A DNA stretch of 64,000 nucleotides. It comes from Mangrovimicrobium sp033283265 (GTDB taxonomy: Bacteria > Pseudomonadota > Gammaproteobacteria > Pseudomonadales > Halieaceae). Positions 6,832-16,261 of the stretch are shown piece after piece. Numbering within the stretch: the first letter of the stretch is position 1; each line of letters opens with the position of its first letter. The notes below the pieces were generated by a model. The model was not told the origin of the DNA. It did no database searches and saw only the letters and a program-made list of their open reading frames with translations. Made by a program: the position numbers and the translations under genes. Where the stretch lies: positions 186,001 through 250,000 of the forward strand of contig JAWMQN010000004.1 in the NCBI GenBank assembly GCA_033283265.1, read 5' to 3'.

Positions 6832-7323
6832 TTGAAGGTGAGTAGGATAACTATCAGGAAGGCCGGTGTAGAGGACTCAGCGCTGCTGCTGCGCTTCGTC
6901 AGGGAGCTGGCGAAGTATGAAAAGGCGGAGCACGAAGTCACTGCAACCCGGGAGGATATCGAGCACAGCATGTTTGCGGGCAATACCCAGGTACATGGGC
7001 TGATCTGTGAACTCGGTTCCGAAGCGATTGGCTATGCGGTGTATTTCTACAATTACTCGACCTGGCTGGGGCGCCCCGGCCTCTACCTGGAAGACCTGTA
7101 CGTGACTCCCGGGCAAAGGGGGCAGGGTGCTGGCCGGGCCATGCTGGAACACCTGGCCGCCATCGCAGTCGCCAGTAATTGTGCCCGCTTCGAGTGGAGC
7201 GTGCTGGACTGGAATACGCCGGCGATCGAGTTCTACGAGAAGCTCGGGGCCAGGCCCAAAAGTGAATGGGTCGGCTACCAGATCGCCGGGCAGGCGCTTA
7301 TCGATCTCGCCGAGGGTCGCTGA
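6832..7323 (+). CDS. GNAT-family N-acetyltransferase
   Basis: A ~163 aa enzyme with the complete GNAT fold: N-terminal ITIRKAGVEDSALLLRFVRELAKYE, the acetyl-CoA pyrophosphate-binding motif A near residue 95 (YVTPGQRGQGAGRAMLEHLA), and the C-terminal W.VLDWN..AIEFYEKLGA motif B. The FVRELAKYE start and ALDWN-type ending resemble diamine/spermidine N1-acetyltransferase-like members, so the acceptor is probably an amine. The start is TTG 6832 or GTG 6838; no ATG is available near the N-terminus. Confidence 0.88.
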   Translation: MKVSRITIRKAGVEDSALLLRFVRELAKYEKAEHEVTATREDIEHSMFAGNTQVHGLICELGSEAIGYAVYFYNYSTWLGRPGLYLEDLYVTPGQRGQGAGRAMLEHLAAIAVASNCARFEWSVLDWNTPAIEFYEKLGARPKSEWVGYQIAGQALIDLAEGR

Positions 7324-7442
7324 GCCGCGCAGCGGGCCACGGCGGCTATACTACAGGCTCGACGCGTCCCGATGCCGGGCCAGAGGTGAACTGCGCCGGA
7401 AGTGGACGTTATGCGGCAAGAGGCAACACACGGAGGTGAATC

Positions 7443-7943
7443 ATGGCAGAGCATTCAATCGAGTTTCTCGGGCAGAAGTTCTCCTATCCCACGACCTGGC
7501 AGGGGGTGTCGGCGGTATTTGTCGTCTGTGCGGCAATCACCACACTGGCGATCATGCTCTCGCCGGAACAGATCGAGTCGATCGGTATTGCGCTGGGCAC
7601 GGATTCCGAGAGGCAGTTCGAAAGTGAACTCGTGGCGATCAATGAAAAGCTCAGTGAGGAGAATGCCAACCTGAAAGACCAGGTATTCCGCCTTACCGAG
7701 GCAGCCAATATTCCCGAGAGCGAAAAGCGCGAAATTGTCTCGCAGGTGACCGAATCCGAGAACGCAATCAGCCAGGCCTACACCCAGGCGATAGAGAAAC
7801 AGCAGGTGCGCAAGGACATGATCAGCGCGGCCATCCCCCGGCTGACGCAGGAGCAGCAGATGGCGCTCAGCGTGGAGGAAGCACGGCTGACCCAGCAGAT
7901 CGACAAGTTACAGTACCAGCGTGAGATCCAGCAGCAGCGATAG
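7443..7943 (+). CDS. hypothetical single-pass membrane protein with coiled coil
   Basis: A 166 aa protein starts at an ATG with a strong ribosome-binding site (GGAGGTGAATC). Residues ~18-38 (WQGVSAVFVVCAAITTLAIML) form one transmembrane helix. From ~55 onward the sequence is a long charged heptad-like coiled coil (INEKLSEENANLKDQVFRL ... EEARLTQQIDKLQYQREIQQQR). The N-terminal phrase EFLGQKFSYPTTWQGV looks like a short cytoplasmic lead. The function is unknown; it may be a membrane-anchored scaffold. Confidence 0.7.
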   Translation: MAEHSIEFLGQKFSYPTTWQGVSAVFVVCAAITTLAIMLSPEQIESIGIALGTDSERQFESELVAINEKLSEENANLKDQVFRLTEAANIPESEKREIVSQVTESENAISQAYTQAIEKQQVRKDMISAAIPRLTQEQQMALSVEEARLTQQIDKLQYQREIQQQR

Positions 7944-8012
7944 TGTGAGCGTTCAACTGTTCCAGACAGCGCGTGAGCGGTGTGTTCAGCCTCCTGGCCC
8001 GGCGCGGAATCC

Positions 8013-8279
8013 GTGGTGAAGCTGAAAGTCAGGGTAATTCCCGGCGCTTCCGGCTCCCGGGTGGTCGGCTGGCTGGGGGATGCGCTCAAGGTGCGTGTCG
8101 CGGCGCCGCCGGAGAAGGGCAAGGCCAACAGTGCCGTGCTGCGCTTGCTGGCGTCTGAGCTTAACGTTGCGGAGAGCGACCTCGCGCTGGTTTCGGGCGC
8201 CAGTTCCCAGAACAAGGTGGTGGAAATAGCGGGCGTTACCCTGGAGTACCTGCAGGGCGTTTTCCCGGCAGGCGACTAG
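8013..8279 (+). CDS. DUF167 / YggU-family protein
   Basis: The recognisable domain begins at GTG 8013 (VVKLKVRVIPGASGSRVVGW); the frame opens upstream at GTG 7980. The family signature is intact: V.PGA..........LKVRVAAPPEKGKANSAVLRLLA, then VSGASSQNKVVEIAG. The ~88 aa length agrees with YggU. The family has a known fold but no established function; it often lies near pyrroline reductase or YggT genes, which are not seen here. Confidence 0.85.
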   Translation: MVKLKVRVIPGASGSRVVGWLGDALKVRVAAPPEKGKANSAVLRLLASELNVAESDLALVSGASSQNKVVEIAGVTLEYLQGVFPAGD

Positions 8280-8352
8280 CGCCGCAGAGGGGATTTTTTT
8301 GGCCGAAAAGCCGTATCATCGCCCGCATGACGTTCCGACGGAAAAGCGAGCA

Positions 8353-8799
8353 ATGAAAATCTGGGTCGATGCCGACGCCTGCCCGGTGGTGGTCCGGGAA
8401 ATCCTCTTCCGGGCGGCGCAACGCACCGGGGTCGAGCTGACACTGGTGGCCAACCAGTCGCTGGCGGTGCCGCCGGACAAACATATCACCTGCCTGCAGG
8501 TCGCCCAGGGCTTCGACGTGGCCGACGACGAGATCGTCCGCCGGGTCGAGGCCGGGGACCTGGTGATCACCTCGGACATTCCCCTGTCCGCCGAAGTCAT
8601 CGAGAAGGGCGGGCTGGTGCTCACCCCGCGCGGAGAGCGCCACACCGCCGACAACATCAAGTCCCGCCTCAACATGCGCGACTTCATGGATACCATGCGC
8701 TCCAGCGGCGTGGAGTCCTCCTCCGGCCCCGCCGCTTTCAGCCAGCGCGACCGGCAGAACTTCGCCAACCGGCTCGATGCGCTGCTGGCAAAGCGTTAG
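8353..8799 (+). CDS. yaiI: YaiI/YqxD family protein (UPF0178)
   Basis: ATG 8353 gives MKIWVDADACPVVVREILFRAA, the standard start of the family; the frame is open further upstream but without family similarity. DADACP, VSDIPLSAEVIEKGG (here ITSDIPLSAEVI) and RGERHTADNIKSRLNMRDFMD are all present. The fold is PIN/NYN-like with conserved acidic residues, so a nuclease role is suspected but unproven. 148 aa, the normal length. Confidence 0.92.
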   Translation: MKIWVDADACPVVVREILFRAAQRTGVELTLVANQSLAVPPDKHITCLQVAQGFDVADDEIVRRVEAGDLVITSDIPLSAEVIEKGGLVLTPRGERHTADNIKSRLNMRDFMDTMRSSGVESSSGPAAFSQRDRQNFANRLDALLAKR

Positions 8800-8814
8800 G
8801 CTCCCTACCGCCGC

Positions 8815-9573
8815 CTAGCGCGCCGAGGCGCCGCCGTCGACGGCTATCGCCTGGCCGTTCAGGTAGCTGTTGGACGGGGCGATCATCATCAGCATGGCCT
8901 GGACGATCTCCTCCGGCGCCCCGAGCCGCTTGCTCGGCGTGCCCCTGGCCAGCAACTCCTGCAGGCCGCGGTCGATGCCTTTGGTCACCAGCGGCGTGGG
9001 GCTGTAGTAGGGGCAGATGGCGTTGACGCGGATATTGCTGCCGGCATACTCCAGTGCCGCGGTTTTGCTCAGCCCGACCACGGCGTGTTTCGCCGCCGCG
9101 TAGGCCGCCAGTTTCGGCGCGCCGCCGAGCCCCGCCATCGAGGCGACATTGAGGATGCAACCGCCGCCGCGGGTGAGCATTTCGCGGATCTGGTATTTCA
9201 TGCCGAACAGCACGCCCTTGGCGTTGACCGCGAAGTTGAGGTCGAGGTCCTCCTCCGTGGTATCGATAAGCGCTTTCATCGGCGCCGACAGGCCGGCGTT
9301 GTTGACGGCGATATCCAGCGCGCCGTAACTGGCGACGGTGTGCTCGACCAGGCGCGCGACCTCGGCTTCCCGGCTGACATCCGCCACCCGGCTGCGCACG
9401 GTAACGCCGCGCTGCACCAGTGAATCGGTGACTTCGTCGAGACCCTCGCGGTTGAAGTCGCTGAGGAAGAGGCGGGCGCCCGCGGCGCCCAGGTGGCTCG
9501 CGAGCAGGCTGCCGAAGCCGCCGGCGGCGCCGGTGATCAGCACGGTCCGGTCGGCGAATTCGTTTTCGTTCAT
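8815..9573 (-). CDS. SDR-family NAD(P)-dependent oxidoreductase
   Basis: A 252 aa classical short-chain dehydrogenase. The nucleotide-binding TGAAGGFGS lies near residue 14, an acidic residue after strand 2 (LSDFN) suggests NAD preference, NNAG is near 92, the catalytic Ser is in NVASMAGLGG and the YAAAK Tyr-Lys pair is near 158-162. The C-terminal DGGASAR is typical. It is followed at ~100 bp by the acyl-CoA ligase gene on the same strand, suggesting it oxidises an alcohol or hydroxyacyl intermediate of that pathway. The substrate is not deducible. Confidence 0.9.
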   Translation of the reverse strand: MNENEFADRTVLITGAAGGFGSLLASHLGAAGARLFLSDFNREGLDEVTDSLVQRGVTVRSRVADVSREAEVARLVEHTVASYGALDIAVNNAGLSAPMKALIDTTEEDLDLNFAVNAKGVLFGMKYQIREMLTRGGGCILNVASMAGLGGAPKLAAYAAAKHAVVGLSKTAALEYAGSNIRVNAICPYYSPTPLVTKGIDRGLQELLARGTPSKRLGAPEEIVQAMLMMIAPSNSYLNGQAIAVDGGASAR

Positions 9574-9673
9574 GCTTGTTCTCCCTTACCGCGGAGCTGT
9601 TAAAAGTTAAAAAGCGCGGCGGCCGGCCCCCGACCGGCCGCCGCGAAATGGAGCTGGAAAATCGCTCCGGTGT

Positions 9674-11239
9674 TCAACGCAACTCCCTGCGCAGGATCTT
9701 GCCCACGTTGCTCTTGGGCAGTTGCTCGCGAATCTCGAAGCGGGTCGGCACCTTGTAGGCGGTCAGCTGCCCGCGCATGAAGCGCCGCAGCTCCGCGGTA
9801 TCGAGCGGCGCTGCGGCGACCAGGAACAGCTTCACTGCCTCGCCGGTGTGCTCGTCGGGCACGCTGATCGCCGCGCATTCGAGGACGGCGGGGTGTGAGC
9901 TGGCGACTTCCTCGACCTCGTGGGGATAGACGTTGAAGCCGGATACCACGATCAGGTCCTTGAGCCGGTCGACCAGGCGGATGTAACCATCGGCCTGGAT
10001 CACGGCGATATCACCGGTGCGCAGCCAGCCATCGCCGTCGAGCACCTCCGACGTGGCGGCCTCGCGCTGCCAGTAGCCCCGCATCACCTGCGGGCCGCGC
10101 ACACAGAGTTCGCCGGGGCTGCCCGCGCCGAGGGCCTCGCCCCGCGGGTCGATGACCTTCACCTCGGTGCCGGGCAGCGGCCGCCCCACGGTGCCGAACT
10201 GGATGCCCGGGCGCGGGTTGGTGGCGATCACTGGCGAGGCCTCGGTCATGCCGTAGCCCTCGCCCACCTCGATACCGGTCAGCGCGTGCCACTTGCCGGC
10301 GGTGGCCGAGGTCAATGCCATGCCGCCCGCCGAGGTGCTGCGCAGGTGGCTGAAGTCCAGGGCCTGGAAGGCGGGGTCGCCGCACAGGGCGTTGAACAGG
10401 GTGTTGATGCCGACAAAACCGCTGAAGGGCCAGGGCTCGATCGCCGCGACGAAGGCGGCGATGTCCCGCGGGTCGGGAATCAGCAGGCTGAGCCCGCCGC
10501 GCGACGGCAGCGCCAGGCAGTTCAGGTTGAAGGCGTAGACGTGGTAGAGCGGCAGCGGGGCGACGTAGATCTCCTCGCCCTCGCGGAAGGAGTCCGCAGC
10601 GAACCCGGTGACCTGGGCGACGTTGGCGCAGAGGTTGCGGTGGGACAGCATGGCGCCCTTGGCCAGTCCGGTGGTGCCGCCGGTGTACTGCAACAAGGCG
10701 AGATCGTCGGGCCGGATGGCCACCGGCGTCGACTGTAACTGCGCGCCCAGCGCCAGGACCTCGCGCAGGGGGCGCACGACGCCACTGCCCGGCGCCGGTG
10801 TCGCGTCCACCTCGGCGAGCGCGCTGTGCAGGTCCAGCGGCGCGGTGCTGATGACCAGCTCGAGCGAGCCCGGGTCCGCCGCGGCCTCAAGTTGCGCCTC
10901 GAGCCCCTGCAGGGTGATGGCCGCCCGGACGCCGGCGTCGCGCAGCTGGTGGCTGAGTTCGCGCGGCGTATACAGCGGGTTGCAGTTGACCACCACCAGC
11001 CCGGCGCGCAGCGCGCCGTAGACCGCCACCGGGTACTGCAACAGGTTGGGCAGCTGGATGGCGATGCGGTCGCCGGGTTGCAGGCCGCTGCACTGCTGCA
11101 GGTAGGCGCACAGGGCGGCGCTCAGGCGCTCCAGCTCGGCGTAAGTCAGGGTCTGGCCGAGGCAGGCGAAGGCCGGTTTTGCGGCGTAGCGGTCACAGGC
11201 CCCGGCGAGCAGGGAAACAATTGAATCTTCGATTTTCAC
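9674..11239 (-). CDS. AMP-binding acyl-CoA synthetase (FadD-like)
   Basis: A 521 aa ANL-superfamily adenylate-forming enzyme that activates a carboxylic acid to its CoA thioester through an acyl-AMP. The P-loop YTGGTTGLAKGAM lies at ~185-197, GYGMTEASP is the A5 motif, GWLRTGDIAVIQADGYIRLVDR the A7/hinge region, and PKSNVGKILRREL carries the C-terminal catalytic Lys. The N-terminal LPNLLQYPVAVYGALRAGLVVVNCNPLYTPREL strongly resembles long-chain fatty acyl-CoA ligases. It lies between the TonB receptor gene (upstream) and the SDR gene, co-directional, fitting uptake then activation. Confidence 0.9.
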   Translation of the reverse strand: MKIEDSIVSLLAGACDRYAAKPAFACLGQTLTYAELERLSAALCAYLQQCSGLQPGDRIAIQLPNLLQYPVAVYGALRAGLVVVNCNPLYTPRELSHQLRDAGVRAAITLQGLEAQLEAAADPGSLELVISTAPLDLHSALAEVDATPAPGSGVVRPLREVLALGAQLQSTPVAIRPDDLALLQYTGGTTGLAKGAMLSHRNLCANVAQVTGFAADSFREGEEIYVAPLPLYHVYAFNLNCLALPSRGGLSLLIPDPRDIAAFVAAIEPWPFSGFVGINTLFNALCGDPAFQALDFSHLRSTSAGGMALTSATAGKWHALTGIEVGEGYGMTEASPVIATNPRPGIQFGTVGRPLPGTEVKVIDPRGEALGAGSPGELCVRGPQVMRGYWQREAATSEVLDGDGWLRTGDIAVIQADGYIRLVDRLKDLIVVSGFNVYPHEVEEVASSHPAVLECAAISVPDEHTGEAVKLFLVAAAPLDTAELRRFMRGQLTAYKVPTRFEIREQLPKSNVGKILRRELR

Positions 11240-11304
11240 AGGGGTATCCGTCGAGTGTCGCGGGCGCTACCGGGTTGGAGCGCCCGCGGGGGGTTGCCCG
11301 GAAC

Positions 11305-13617
11305 TCAGAAGAACTTGTAATCCACCTGGACGCCGTAGACGCGGCCCTTGGCCAGCGGCGCGAAGGTGCCGCCGGTGGGGACGCCCGAGATGGTATCCGG
11401 CAGCTGGGTGTCGCCGCCGTGTTTGACGTCGTTCAGCAGGTTCTTGCCGTACACGCCGACAGTCCAGTGACCGTCGTTGGTGTGCAGGTCGAAACCGAGA
11501 TCGAGGATTTCCTGGTCGAGCAGGTAGCCGAGGTTGTCGTCGGTGTAGGCCGAGTCGTCGCGGTAGGCGTAATTGATCCGCGAGCTCAGGTAGCCCCAGC
11601 TGCCGAGGTCGAGTTCGTGGTTCAGGCCGACACTGTAGGTCCACTCGGCCGCGCGCGGCAGGCTCAGGCTCTCGTCCTTGCCGTCGACCACGCCGTCGCG
11701 GTTGAGGTCGGCCCAGACGTCGGTGTACTCGGCGTCGATCCAGCCCAGCGAGGCAAGGGCGACCAGCCTGTCGCTGAGGGCAAAGGTGCCGTCGAACTCG
11801 AAGCCGAGAATGCCGGCGTCGGCGGTGTTGCGGATCACCTGGATGATGCCGATGGGGCCGGGGAAGTTCAGCTCGCGCTGCATGTCGGAAATGTCGTTGT
11901 AGAACAGCGCCGCGTTGAGGCGGCCGCGGCCGAACTCCGATTTGTAGCCGATCTCGTAGTTGTCCACCTGCTCCTCGTCGAAGGGACCGGGGACATCCTG
12001 GGGGAAGGGCGAGGTGTTGCGCAGGTTGTAGCCGCCGGAGCGGAAGCCGCGGGTCCACGACCCGTAAACGCGCGCGGAGTCGGACAGCTCCCAGGTCAGG
12101 CCGACCTTCGGCGACCAGGTGGTCCAGCTGTCACTGTCCTCGAAGTCGATCGGGCAGCTGGACTCGCCGGGTCCCGGCGACACCAGGTTGCAGGTCGGGG
12201 TCCCCGCCGGGGCGACGTTGTAGACCAGCGAGGCCAGCTGGGCGTCCTTCTCCTCGTAGGAGTAGCGCAGGCCCAGGTTGAGGATCAGGCTGTCGGTGAG
12301 GTCGTAATCGAGCGCGCCGAAGCCGGCCCAGGTTTCCACCGAGTAGTAGCCGCCGCCGTCGAAGGTGACCGCCGGGGCCACGCCGCCGGTGGCGATGCCG
12401 AGCAGGCCGCGCCGCTCGTGGTAGTCGATGTCGTTCTTGAAGTAGTAAAGGCCCGCGGTGATCGCGGCGCGGTCGGCGAAGGTGCCGGAGTAGCGCAGTT
12501 CATTGCTGTACTGCTCGGCGTTGGTCCAGGTGGTGGAGTGAAACAGCCAGACCGGCTGGGCGTCGATATCGCCGAGGCTCTCCGCCTGGTACTCGCGCCA
12601 GCCAAAAATATTGGTGATGGTGCCGTTGCCAAAAGCGACGTCCTGGTTGTACTCCAGGGTGACGAAGTCGGTTTCCGTGTTGTAGAAGCCCTCCTCGTCG
12701 ATCGACAGGTCGTGGCTGTCGCGGTCGAAGTTGACGAAGGCGCCGGGCACGCCGGAGCCGTTGGTGTGGGTCTGGCCGGCCGGCCCCTGGCTGTCGTTTT
12801 CCGCGTGCTCCCAGCGCAGGGTGACTTCCGCGCTGTCGGTCGGGCTCCAGACGCCGACGGCGCGGTACATGGTCTGCTCGACCTCGCCGAAGTCGTCACC
12901 GGTGAGTTCGTTCTCGAACCAGCCCTCGTCCTCGTTGTAATAGGCGGTGAACTTGCCCGCCAGGGTGTCGGTGATCGGGCCGCCGAGGGTGCCCATCATG
13001 TAGGAGTTGAGGCCGCCCTGGTCGCCGCCGTCGATTGCCGCGCGCACCGCGCCGGCGAACTCGTCGCCGGGTTTCGCGGTGCGTATCAGCACTGCGCCGC
13101 CGGTCACGTTGCGGCCGAACAGGGTGCCCTGCGGCCCGCGCAGGACCTCGATCTGCTCGAGGTCGAAAATATCGAAGACGTTGCCCGCCGGCAGGCCGAG
13201 GTAGACGCCGTCGACGAAGACACCGACGGTGGGATCGATGGAGACGATGGAGCTGTTGATACCGAGGCCGCGGATGGAGAAGTTGGCGTAGCCGCGCGCC
13301 GAGCCGGCGTCGTCCATCGCGACATTGGGCATGCCGACCGCCAGGCTCTGCAGGTCGCGGACCTTGAGCGTTTCCAGTTGTTCGGCACCGTAGGCGGACA
13401 CCGACAGCGGCACCGATTGCGAACCCTCCTCGCGCTTGCGCGCGGTGACCACGACTTCCTCGAGCATCGCCTGGGTTGCCGTGCGGCGTTGCTCCTGCGC
13501 CTGGACAGGGCTGGCGGGCAGGCTGGCCAGGCTGCCGGCGATGGCGAGTGACGTCAGGCTCCAGAGTGCGGAGCGCTGGGCGGATAGTGTGAAATTGGCG
13601 CGCTGCTGGCGTTTCAT
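11305..13617 (-). CDS. TonB-dependent outer-membrane receptor
   Basis: A 770 aa protein with a signal peptide of ~40 residues (cleavage after PVQA), then a plug domain opened by LEEVVVTARKREEGSQSVPLSVSAY. The plug contains IRGLG, VFVDGVYLG, QIEVLRGPQGTLFGRNVTGGAVLI, and is followed by a 22-strand-type barrel ending in VQVDYKFF with a terminal Phe. This is the CirA/fyuA-like group expanded in marine gammaproteobacteria, where substrates are often terpenoids, hydrocarbons or sterols rather than iron. It is transcribed toward the acyl-CoA ligase and divergent from an AraC regulator 271 bp away. The substrate is inferred, not shown. Confidence 0.92.
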   Translation of the reverse strand: MKRQQRANFTLSAQRSALWSLTSLAIAGSLASLPASPVQAQEQRRTATQAMLEEVVVTARKREEGSQSVPLSVSAYGAEQLETLKVRDLQSLAVGMPNVAMDDAGSARGYANFSIRGLGINSSIVSIDPTVGVFVDGVYLGLPAGNVFDIFDLEQIEVLRGPQGTLFGRNVTGGAVLIRTAKPGDEFAGAVRAAIDGGDQGGLNSYMMGTLGGPITDTLAGKFTAYYNEDEGWFENELTGDDFGEVEQTMYRAVGVWSPTDSAEVTLRWEHAENDSQGPAGQTHTNGSGVPGAFVNFDRDSHDLSIDEEGFYNTETDFVTLEYNQDVAFGNGTITNIFGWREYQAESLGDIDAQPVWLFHSTTWTNAEQYSNELRYSGTFADRAAITAGLYYFKNDIDYHERRGLLGIATGGVAPAVTFDGGGYYSVETWAGFGALDYDLTDSLILNLGLRYSYEEKDAQLASLVYNVAPAGTPTCNLVSPGPGESSCPIDFEDSDSWTTWSPKVGLTWELSDSARVYGSWTRGFRSGGYNLRNTSPFPQDVPGPFDEEQVDNYEIGYKSEFGRGRLNAALFYNDISDMQRELNFPGPIGIIQVIRNTADAGILGFEFDGTFALSDRLVALASLGWIDAEYTDVWADLNRDGVVDGKDESLSLPRAAEWTYSVGLNHELDLGSWGYLSSRINYAYRDDSAYTDDNLGYLLDQEILDLGFDLHTNDGHWTVGVYGKNLLNDVKHGGDTQLPDTISGVPTGGTFAPLAKGRVYGVQVDYKFF

Positions 13618-13888
13618 GGTGTTCTCCCTCGTTTATTATTGCCCGGAGTTTTTTGCCGCCGCAGCCACGGCAGGACTATAGTGCCCTGGATTGGTGGCCG
13701 GAGATTCCGGATTGGCTGGCAGCGTAGCCCAGCCTCCCGGGGTCGAAAATAGCAATACCCGCCATCCTGAGTTACCAAAAACGCCGCCGTGGTGTAGCTT
13801 AAAGCAAGCGTCCCGGCCGGGTTGTGCCCTGGTTCACAGATGCGGACACTACTTTCGGGCAGCGCAACAGTCAGCGGTTGAGGGGAAT

Positions 13889-14935
13889 ATGTCCCGCGAA
13901 GAAATAACCATACCAACCACGTACATCTCCACCTTGCTCGAGGTCGTCGGGGCTCGCGGTTACGACACCCGGCGGCTGTTGCATGAGGCGGGTATCGAGC
14001 CGGAGGAACTGGAAGAAAAGCGGCATTTCTCGGCACTGCGCTACGGCAATCTCTACCGCCGGGCCATCGCCGCCATGCGCGACGAGTGGTTCGGCATGCT
14101 CAGCGGCGGCAAGATTCCGCGCGGTTCCTTCCGCTTGCTGTCCCTGCTCATGGTGCACTCGCGAACCCTGCGCCAGGCGCTGGTGCGGGCCTGGGATTTC
14201 GGCAGGATCTGCCGCGGCTTCCAGGTCAGCGTGAAACTGGAAGAGGAGGGCGACATCGCCCGCGTCCGCCTCGCGCCGCTGCACGGCGAGGACTACGACG
14301 AACTGGAGTGCATGATCCGCGAGGCCGAGCCGGTCACCCTGCGCACCACGCTCGCGGTCTGGCAGCGGCACTGGAGCTGGCTGATCGGCAGCGAACTGAA
14401 GCCCGACCGCACCTATTTCACCTTCCCGCGGCCGGAGAGCCAGTGGGAGATGGCCCAGTTCACCGCCGGTGAGGTGATCTTCGACGCCGACTACAACGGC
14501 TTCGAGTTTCCCGCCAGCTACCTCGAGTTTCCCGTCGTCCAGACCGAGGAGAGCCTGGAGGACTTTCTCCGCCTGGCGCCCTACGGCCTGGTGATCAATG
14601 TCGAGAGCGGCCAGAGCACCCAGGCCCGGGTGAAGGTGCTGATCAACCAGCAGCTGGGGGACACGGCGCTCAGCGCGGAGCGCATCGCCGAGCGCATGAA
14701 CATGTCGGTGACCACCCTGCGCCGGCACCTGCAGGCCGAGGGCTCCTCCTTCCAGCGGCTGAAGGACGAGTGCCGCATGGAGGCGGCGCTGCATTTCCTC
14801 GCCTGCACCGATCTCAGCAACCGCGATATCGCCGAGCGCCTGGGCTTCGATGAAGTCAGCGTGTTTTTCCGCGCCTTCAAGAAGTGGACCGGCGTGACCC
14901 CCGGCCAGTATCGCGCCGGCGACCCGGTGGCCTGA
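13889..14935 (+). CDS. AraC-family transcriptional regulator
   Basis: ATG 13889 behind GAGGGGAAT is chosen; the frame is open from 13691 but lacks domain similarity there. The 348 aa product has an N-terminal ligand domain of the Arabinose_bd/OruR type (GYDTRRLLHEAGIEPEEL ... FGRICRGFQVSV) and a C-terminal AraC HTH (ALSAERIAERMNMSVTTLRRHLQAEGSSF ... NRDIAERLGFDEVSVFFRAFKKWTGVTPGQYR). It is divergent from the TonB receptor gene and upstream of the alcohol dehydrogenase, thioesterase and HMG-CoA reductase genes, so it is the likely switch for both sides. The 271-bp gap (13618-13888) shows no operator I can assign. Confidence 0.9.
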   Translation: MSREEITIPTTYISTLLEVVGARGYDTRRLLHEAGIEPEELEEKRHFSALRYGNLYRRAIAAMRDEWFGMLSGGKIPRGSFRLLSLLMVHSRTLRQALVRAWDFGRICRGFQVSVKLEEEGDIARVRLAPLHGEDYDELECMIREAEPVTLRTTLAVWQRHWSWLIGSELKPDRTYFTFPRPESQWEMAQFTAGEVIFDADYNGFEFPASYLEFPVVQTEESLEDFLRLAPYGLVINVESGQSTQARVKVLINQQLGDTALSAERIAERMNMSVTTLRRHLQAEGSSFQRLKDECRMEAALHFLACTDLSNRDIAERLGFDEVSVFFRAFKKWTGVTPGQYRAGDPVA

Positions 14936-15063
14936 CCGGGCGGCCCGCGCCCGCGGCGGTTATGGTCAAGCAGATTGACCGGATTTGCCATTGTGGCAGC
15001 GGGGCACTGATCTAGAATCCTGCGGAGTCTTGCCGCCGTTGCCGGCATGGGGAGTTTCCGCGG

Positions 15064-16227
15064 ATGCACAATTTCACCTTCAACAGCACGCGCTCCGTGG
15101 TCAGTGAAATCGGCGGCCTGCAGCGCATCGCCGGGATCTGCCAGTCGCTGGGCGTGCAGCGCCCGCTGCTGGTTACCGACGCGGGCATCGTCGCCTGCGG
15201 CATCCTCGAACAGACCCTGACCCTGCTGGCGGAAGCGGCGCTCACCCCCGCGGTCTACGCGGAAGTGGTGGCCGACCCGCCGCAGGCGATCGTCGAGGCC
15301 GCGCTGGCAGAGGCCCGGCGCAGTGGCGCCGACGGCGTGATCGGCCTCGGCGGCGGCAGTTCGATGGATACCGCGAAGCTGGTCGCCCTGCTCGCCGGCT
15401 CCGGCGAACGTCTTGAAGCGGTGTACGGGGTGGAGCATGCCCGCGGGCCGCGGCTGCCGCTGGTGCTGGTGCCGACCACGGCCGGCACCGGCTCCGAGGT
15501 GACCGCGGTGGCGATCGTCACCACCGGCGCCACCACCAAGACCGGCGTGGTGAGCCAGCAGCTGTACCCGGACGTCGCCCTGCTCGATGCGCAACTGACC
15601 CTGGGACTGCCGCCGGCTATCACCGCGATGACCGGCGTCGACGCCATGGTGCACGCGGTCGAAGCCTACACCAGTGCCCAGCGCAAGAACCCCTACAGCG
15701 ACATGCTGGCGCGCGAGGCCCTGCGCCTGCTGGCCGGCAACATTCGCACGGCCACCTTCGCGGGTGGCGACATCGAGGCACGCCAGAACATGCTGCTCGG
15801 CGCCTGTCTCGCCGGGCAGGCCTTCGCCAATGCCCCGGTGGCCGCGGTGCACGCGCTCGCCTATCCCCTCGGCGGGCACTACCACATCCCCCACGGGCTG
15901 AGTAATTCGCTGGTTCTGCCCCACGTACTGCGCTTCAATGCCCCTGCGGCCGCCGCGGATTACGCCGAACTCGCGGCGATCGTGCTGGCACCCTGCGAGC
16001 TGGCGCCGACGGTGCAGGGCCGGGCGGAGCAGTTGAGCGGCTATTTCGAGGCGCTGATCGCCGCGCTGAACCTGCCGGCATCACTGTCACAACTGGATAT
16101 TCCGCAGGACGAGCTGCCGCGCCTGGCGGCGGACGCCATGCAGCAGCAGCGCCTGCTGGTCAACAACCCGCGGCCGGTAACCGAGGCCGACGCACTGGCC
16201 ATCTACCGCGCCGCGTTTGCCGGGTAG
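15064..16227 (+). CDS. iron-containing (group III) alcohol dehydrogenase
   Basis: A 387 aa Fe-ADH. GGGSSMDTAK (~98-107) binds the dinucleotide, PTTAGTGSEVT follows, and the metal site is formed by D in GVDAMVHAVE and the His residues of AAVHALAYPLGGHYHIPHGLSNSLVLP. Such enzymes interconvert primary alcohols or hydroxyacids with aldehydes or ketoacids using NAD(P). It begins the + strand unit with the thioesterase and HMG-CoA reductase genes (gaps of ~35-40 bp), so it probably acts on an intermediate of the same pathway. Confidence 0.9.
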   Translation: MHNFTFNSTRSVVSEIGGLQRIAGICQSLGVQRPLLVTDAGIVACGILEQTLTLLAEAALTPAVYAEVVADPPQAIVEAALAEARRSGADGVIGLGGGSSMDTAKLVALLAGSGERLEAVYGVEHARGPRLPLVLVPTTAGTGSEVTAVAIVTTGATTKTGVVSQQLYPDVALLDAQLTLGLPPAITAMTGVDAMVHAVEAYTSAQRKNPYSDMLAREALRLLAGNIRTATFAGGDIEARQNMLLGACLAGQAFANAPVAAVHALAYPLGGHYHIPHGLSNSLVLPHVLRFNAPAAAADYAELAAIVLAPCELAPTVQGRAEQLSGYFEALIAALNLPASLSQLDIPQDELPRLAADAMQQQRLLVNNPRPVTEADALAIYRAAFAG

Positions 16228-16261
16228 CCGGAAAACTCACGAGCAACCAAGCGAGAAAACC

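Noticed and set aside
11179..13551. 790-codon + strand frame across the TonB receptor gene
   Set aside because: Antisense shadow; the minus-strand reading has signal peptide, plug and barrel features.
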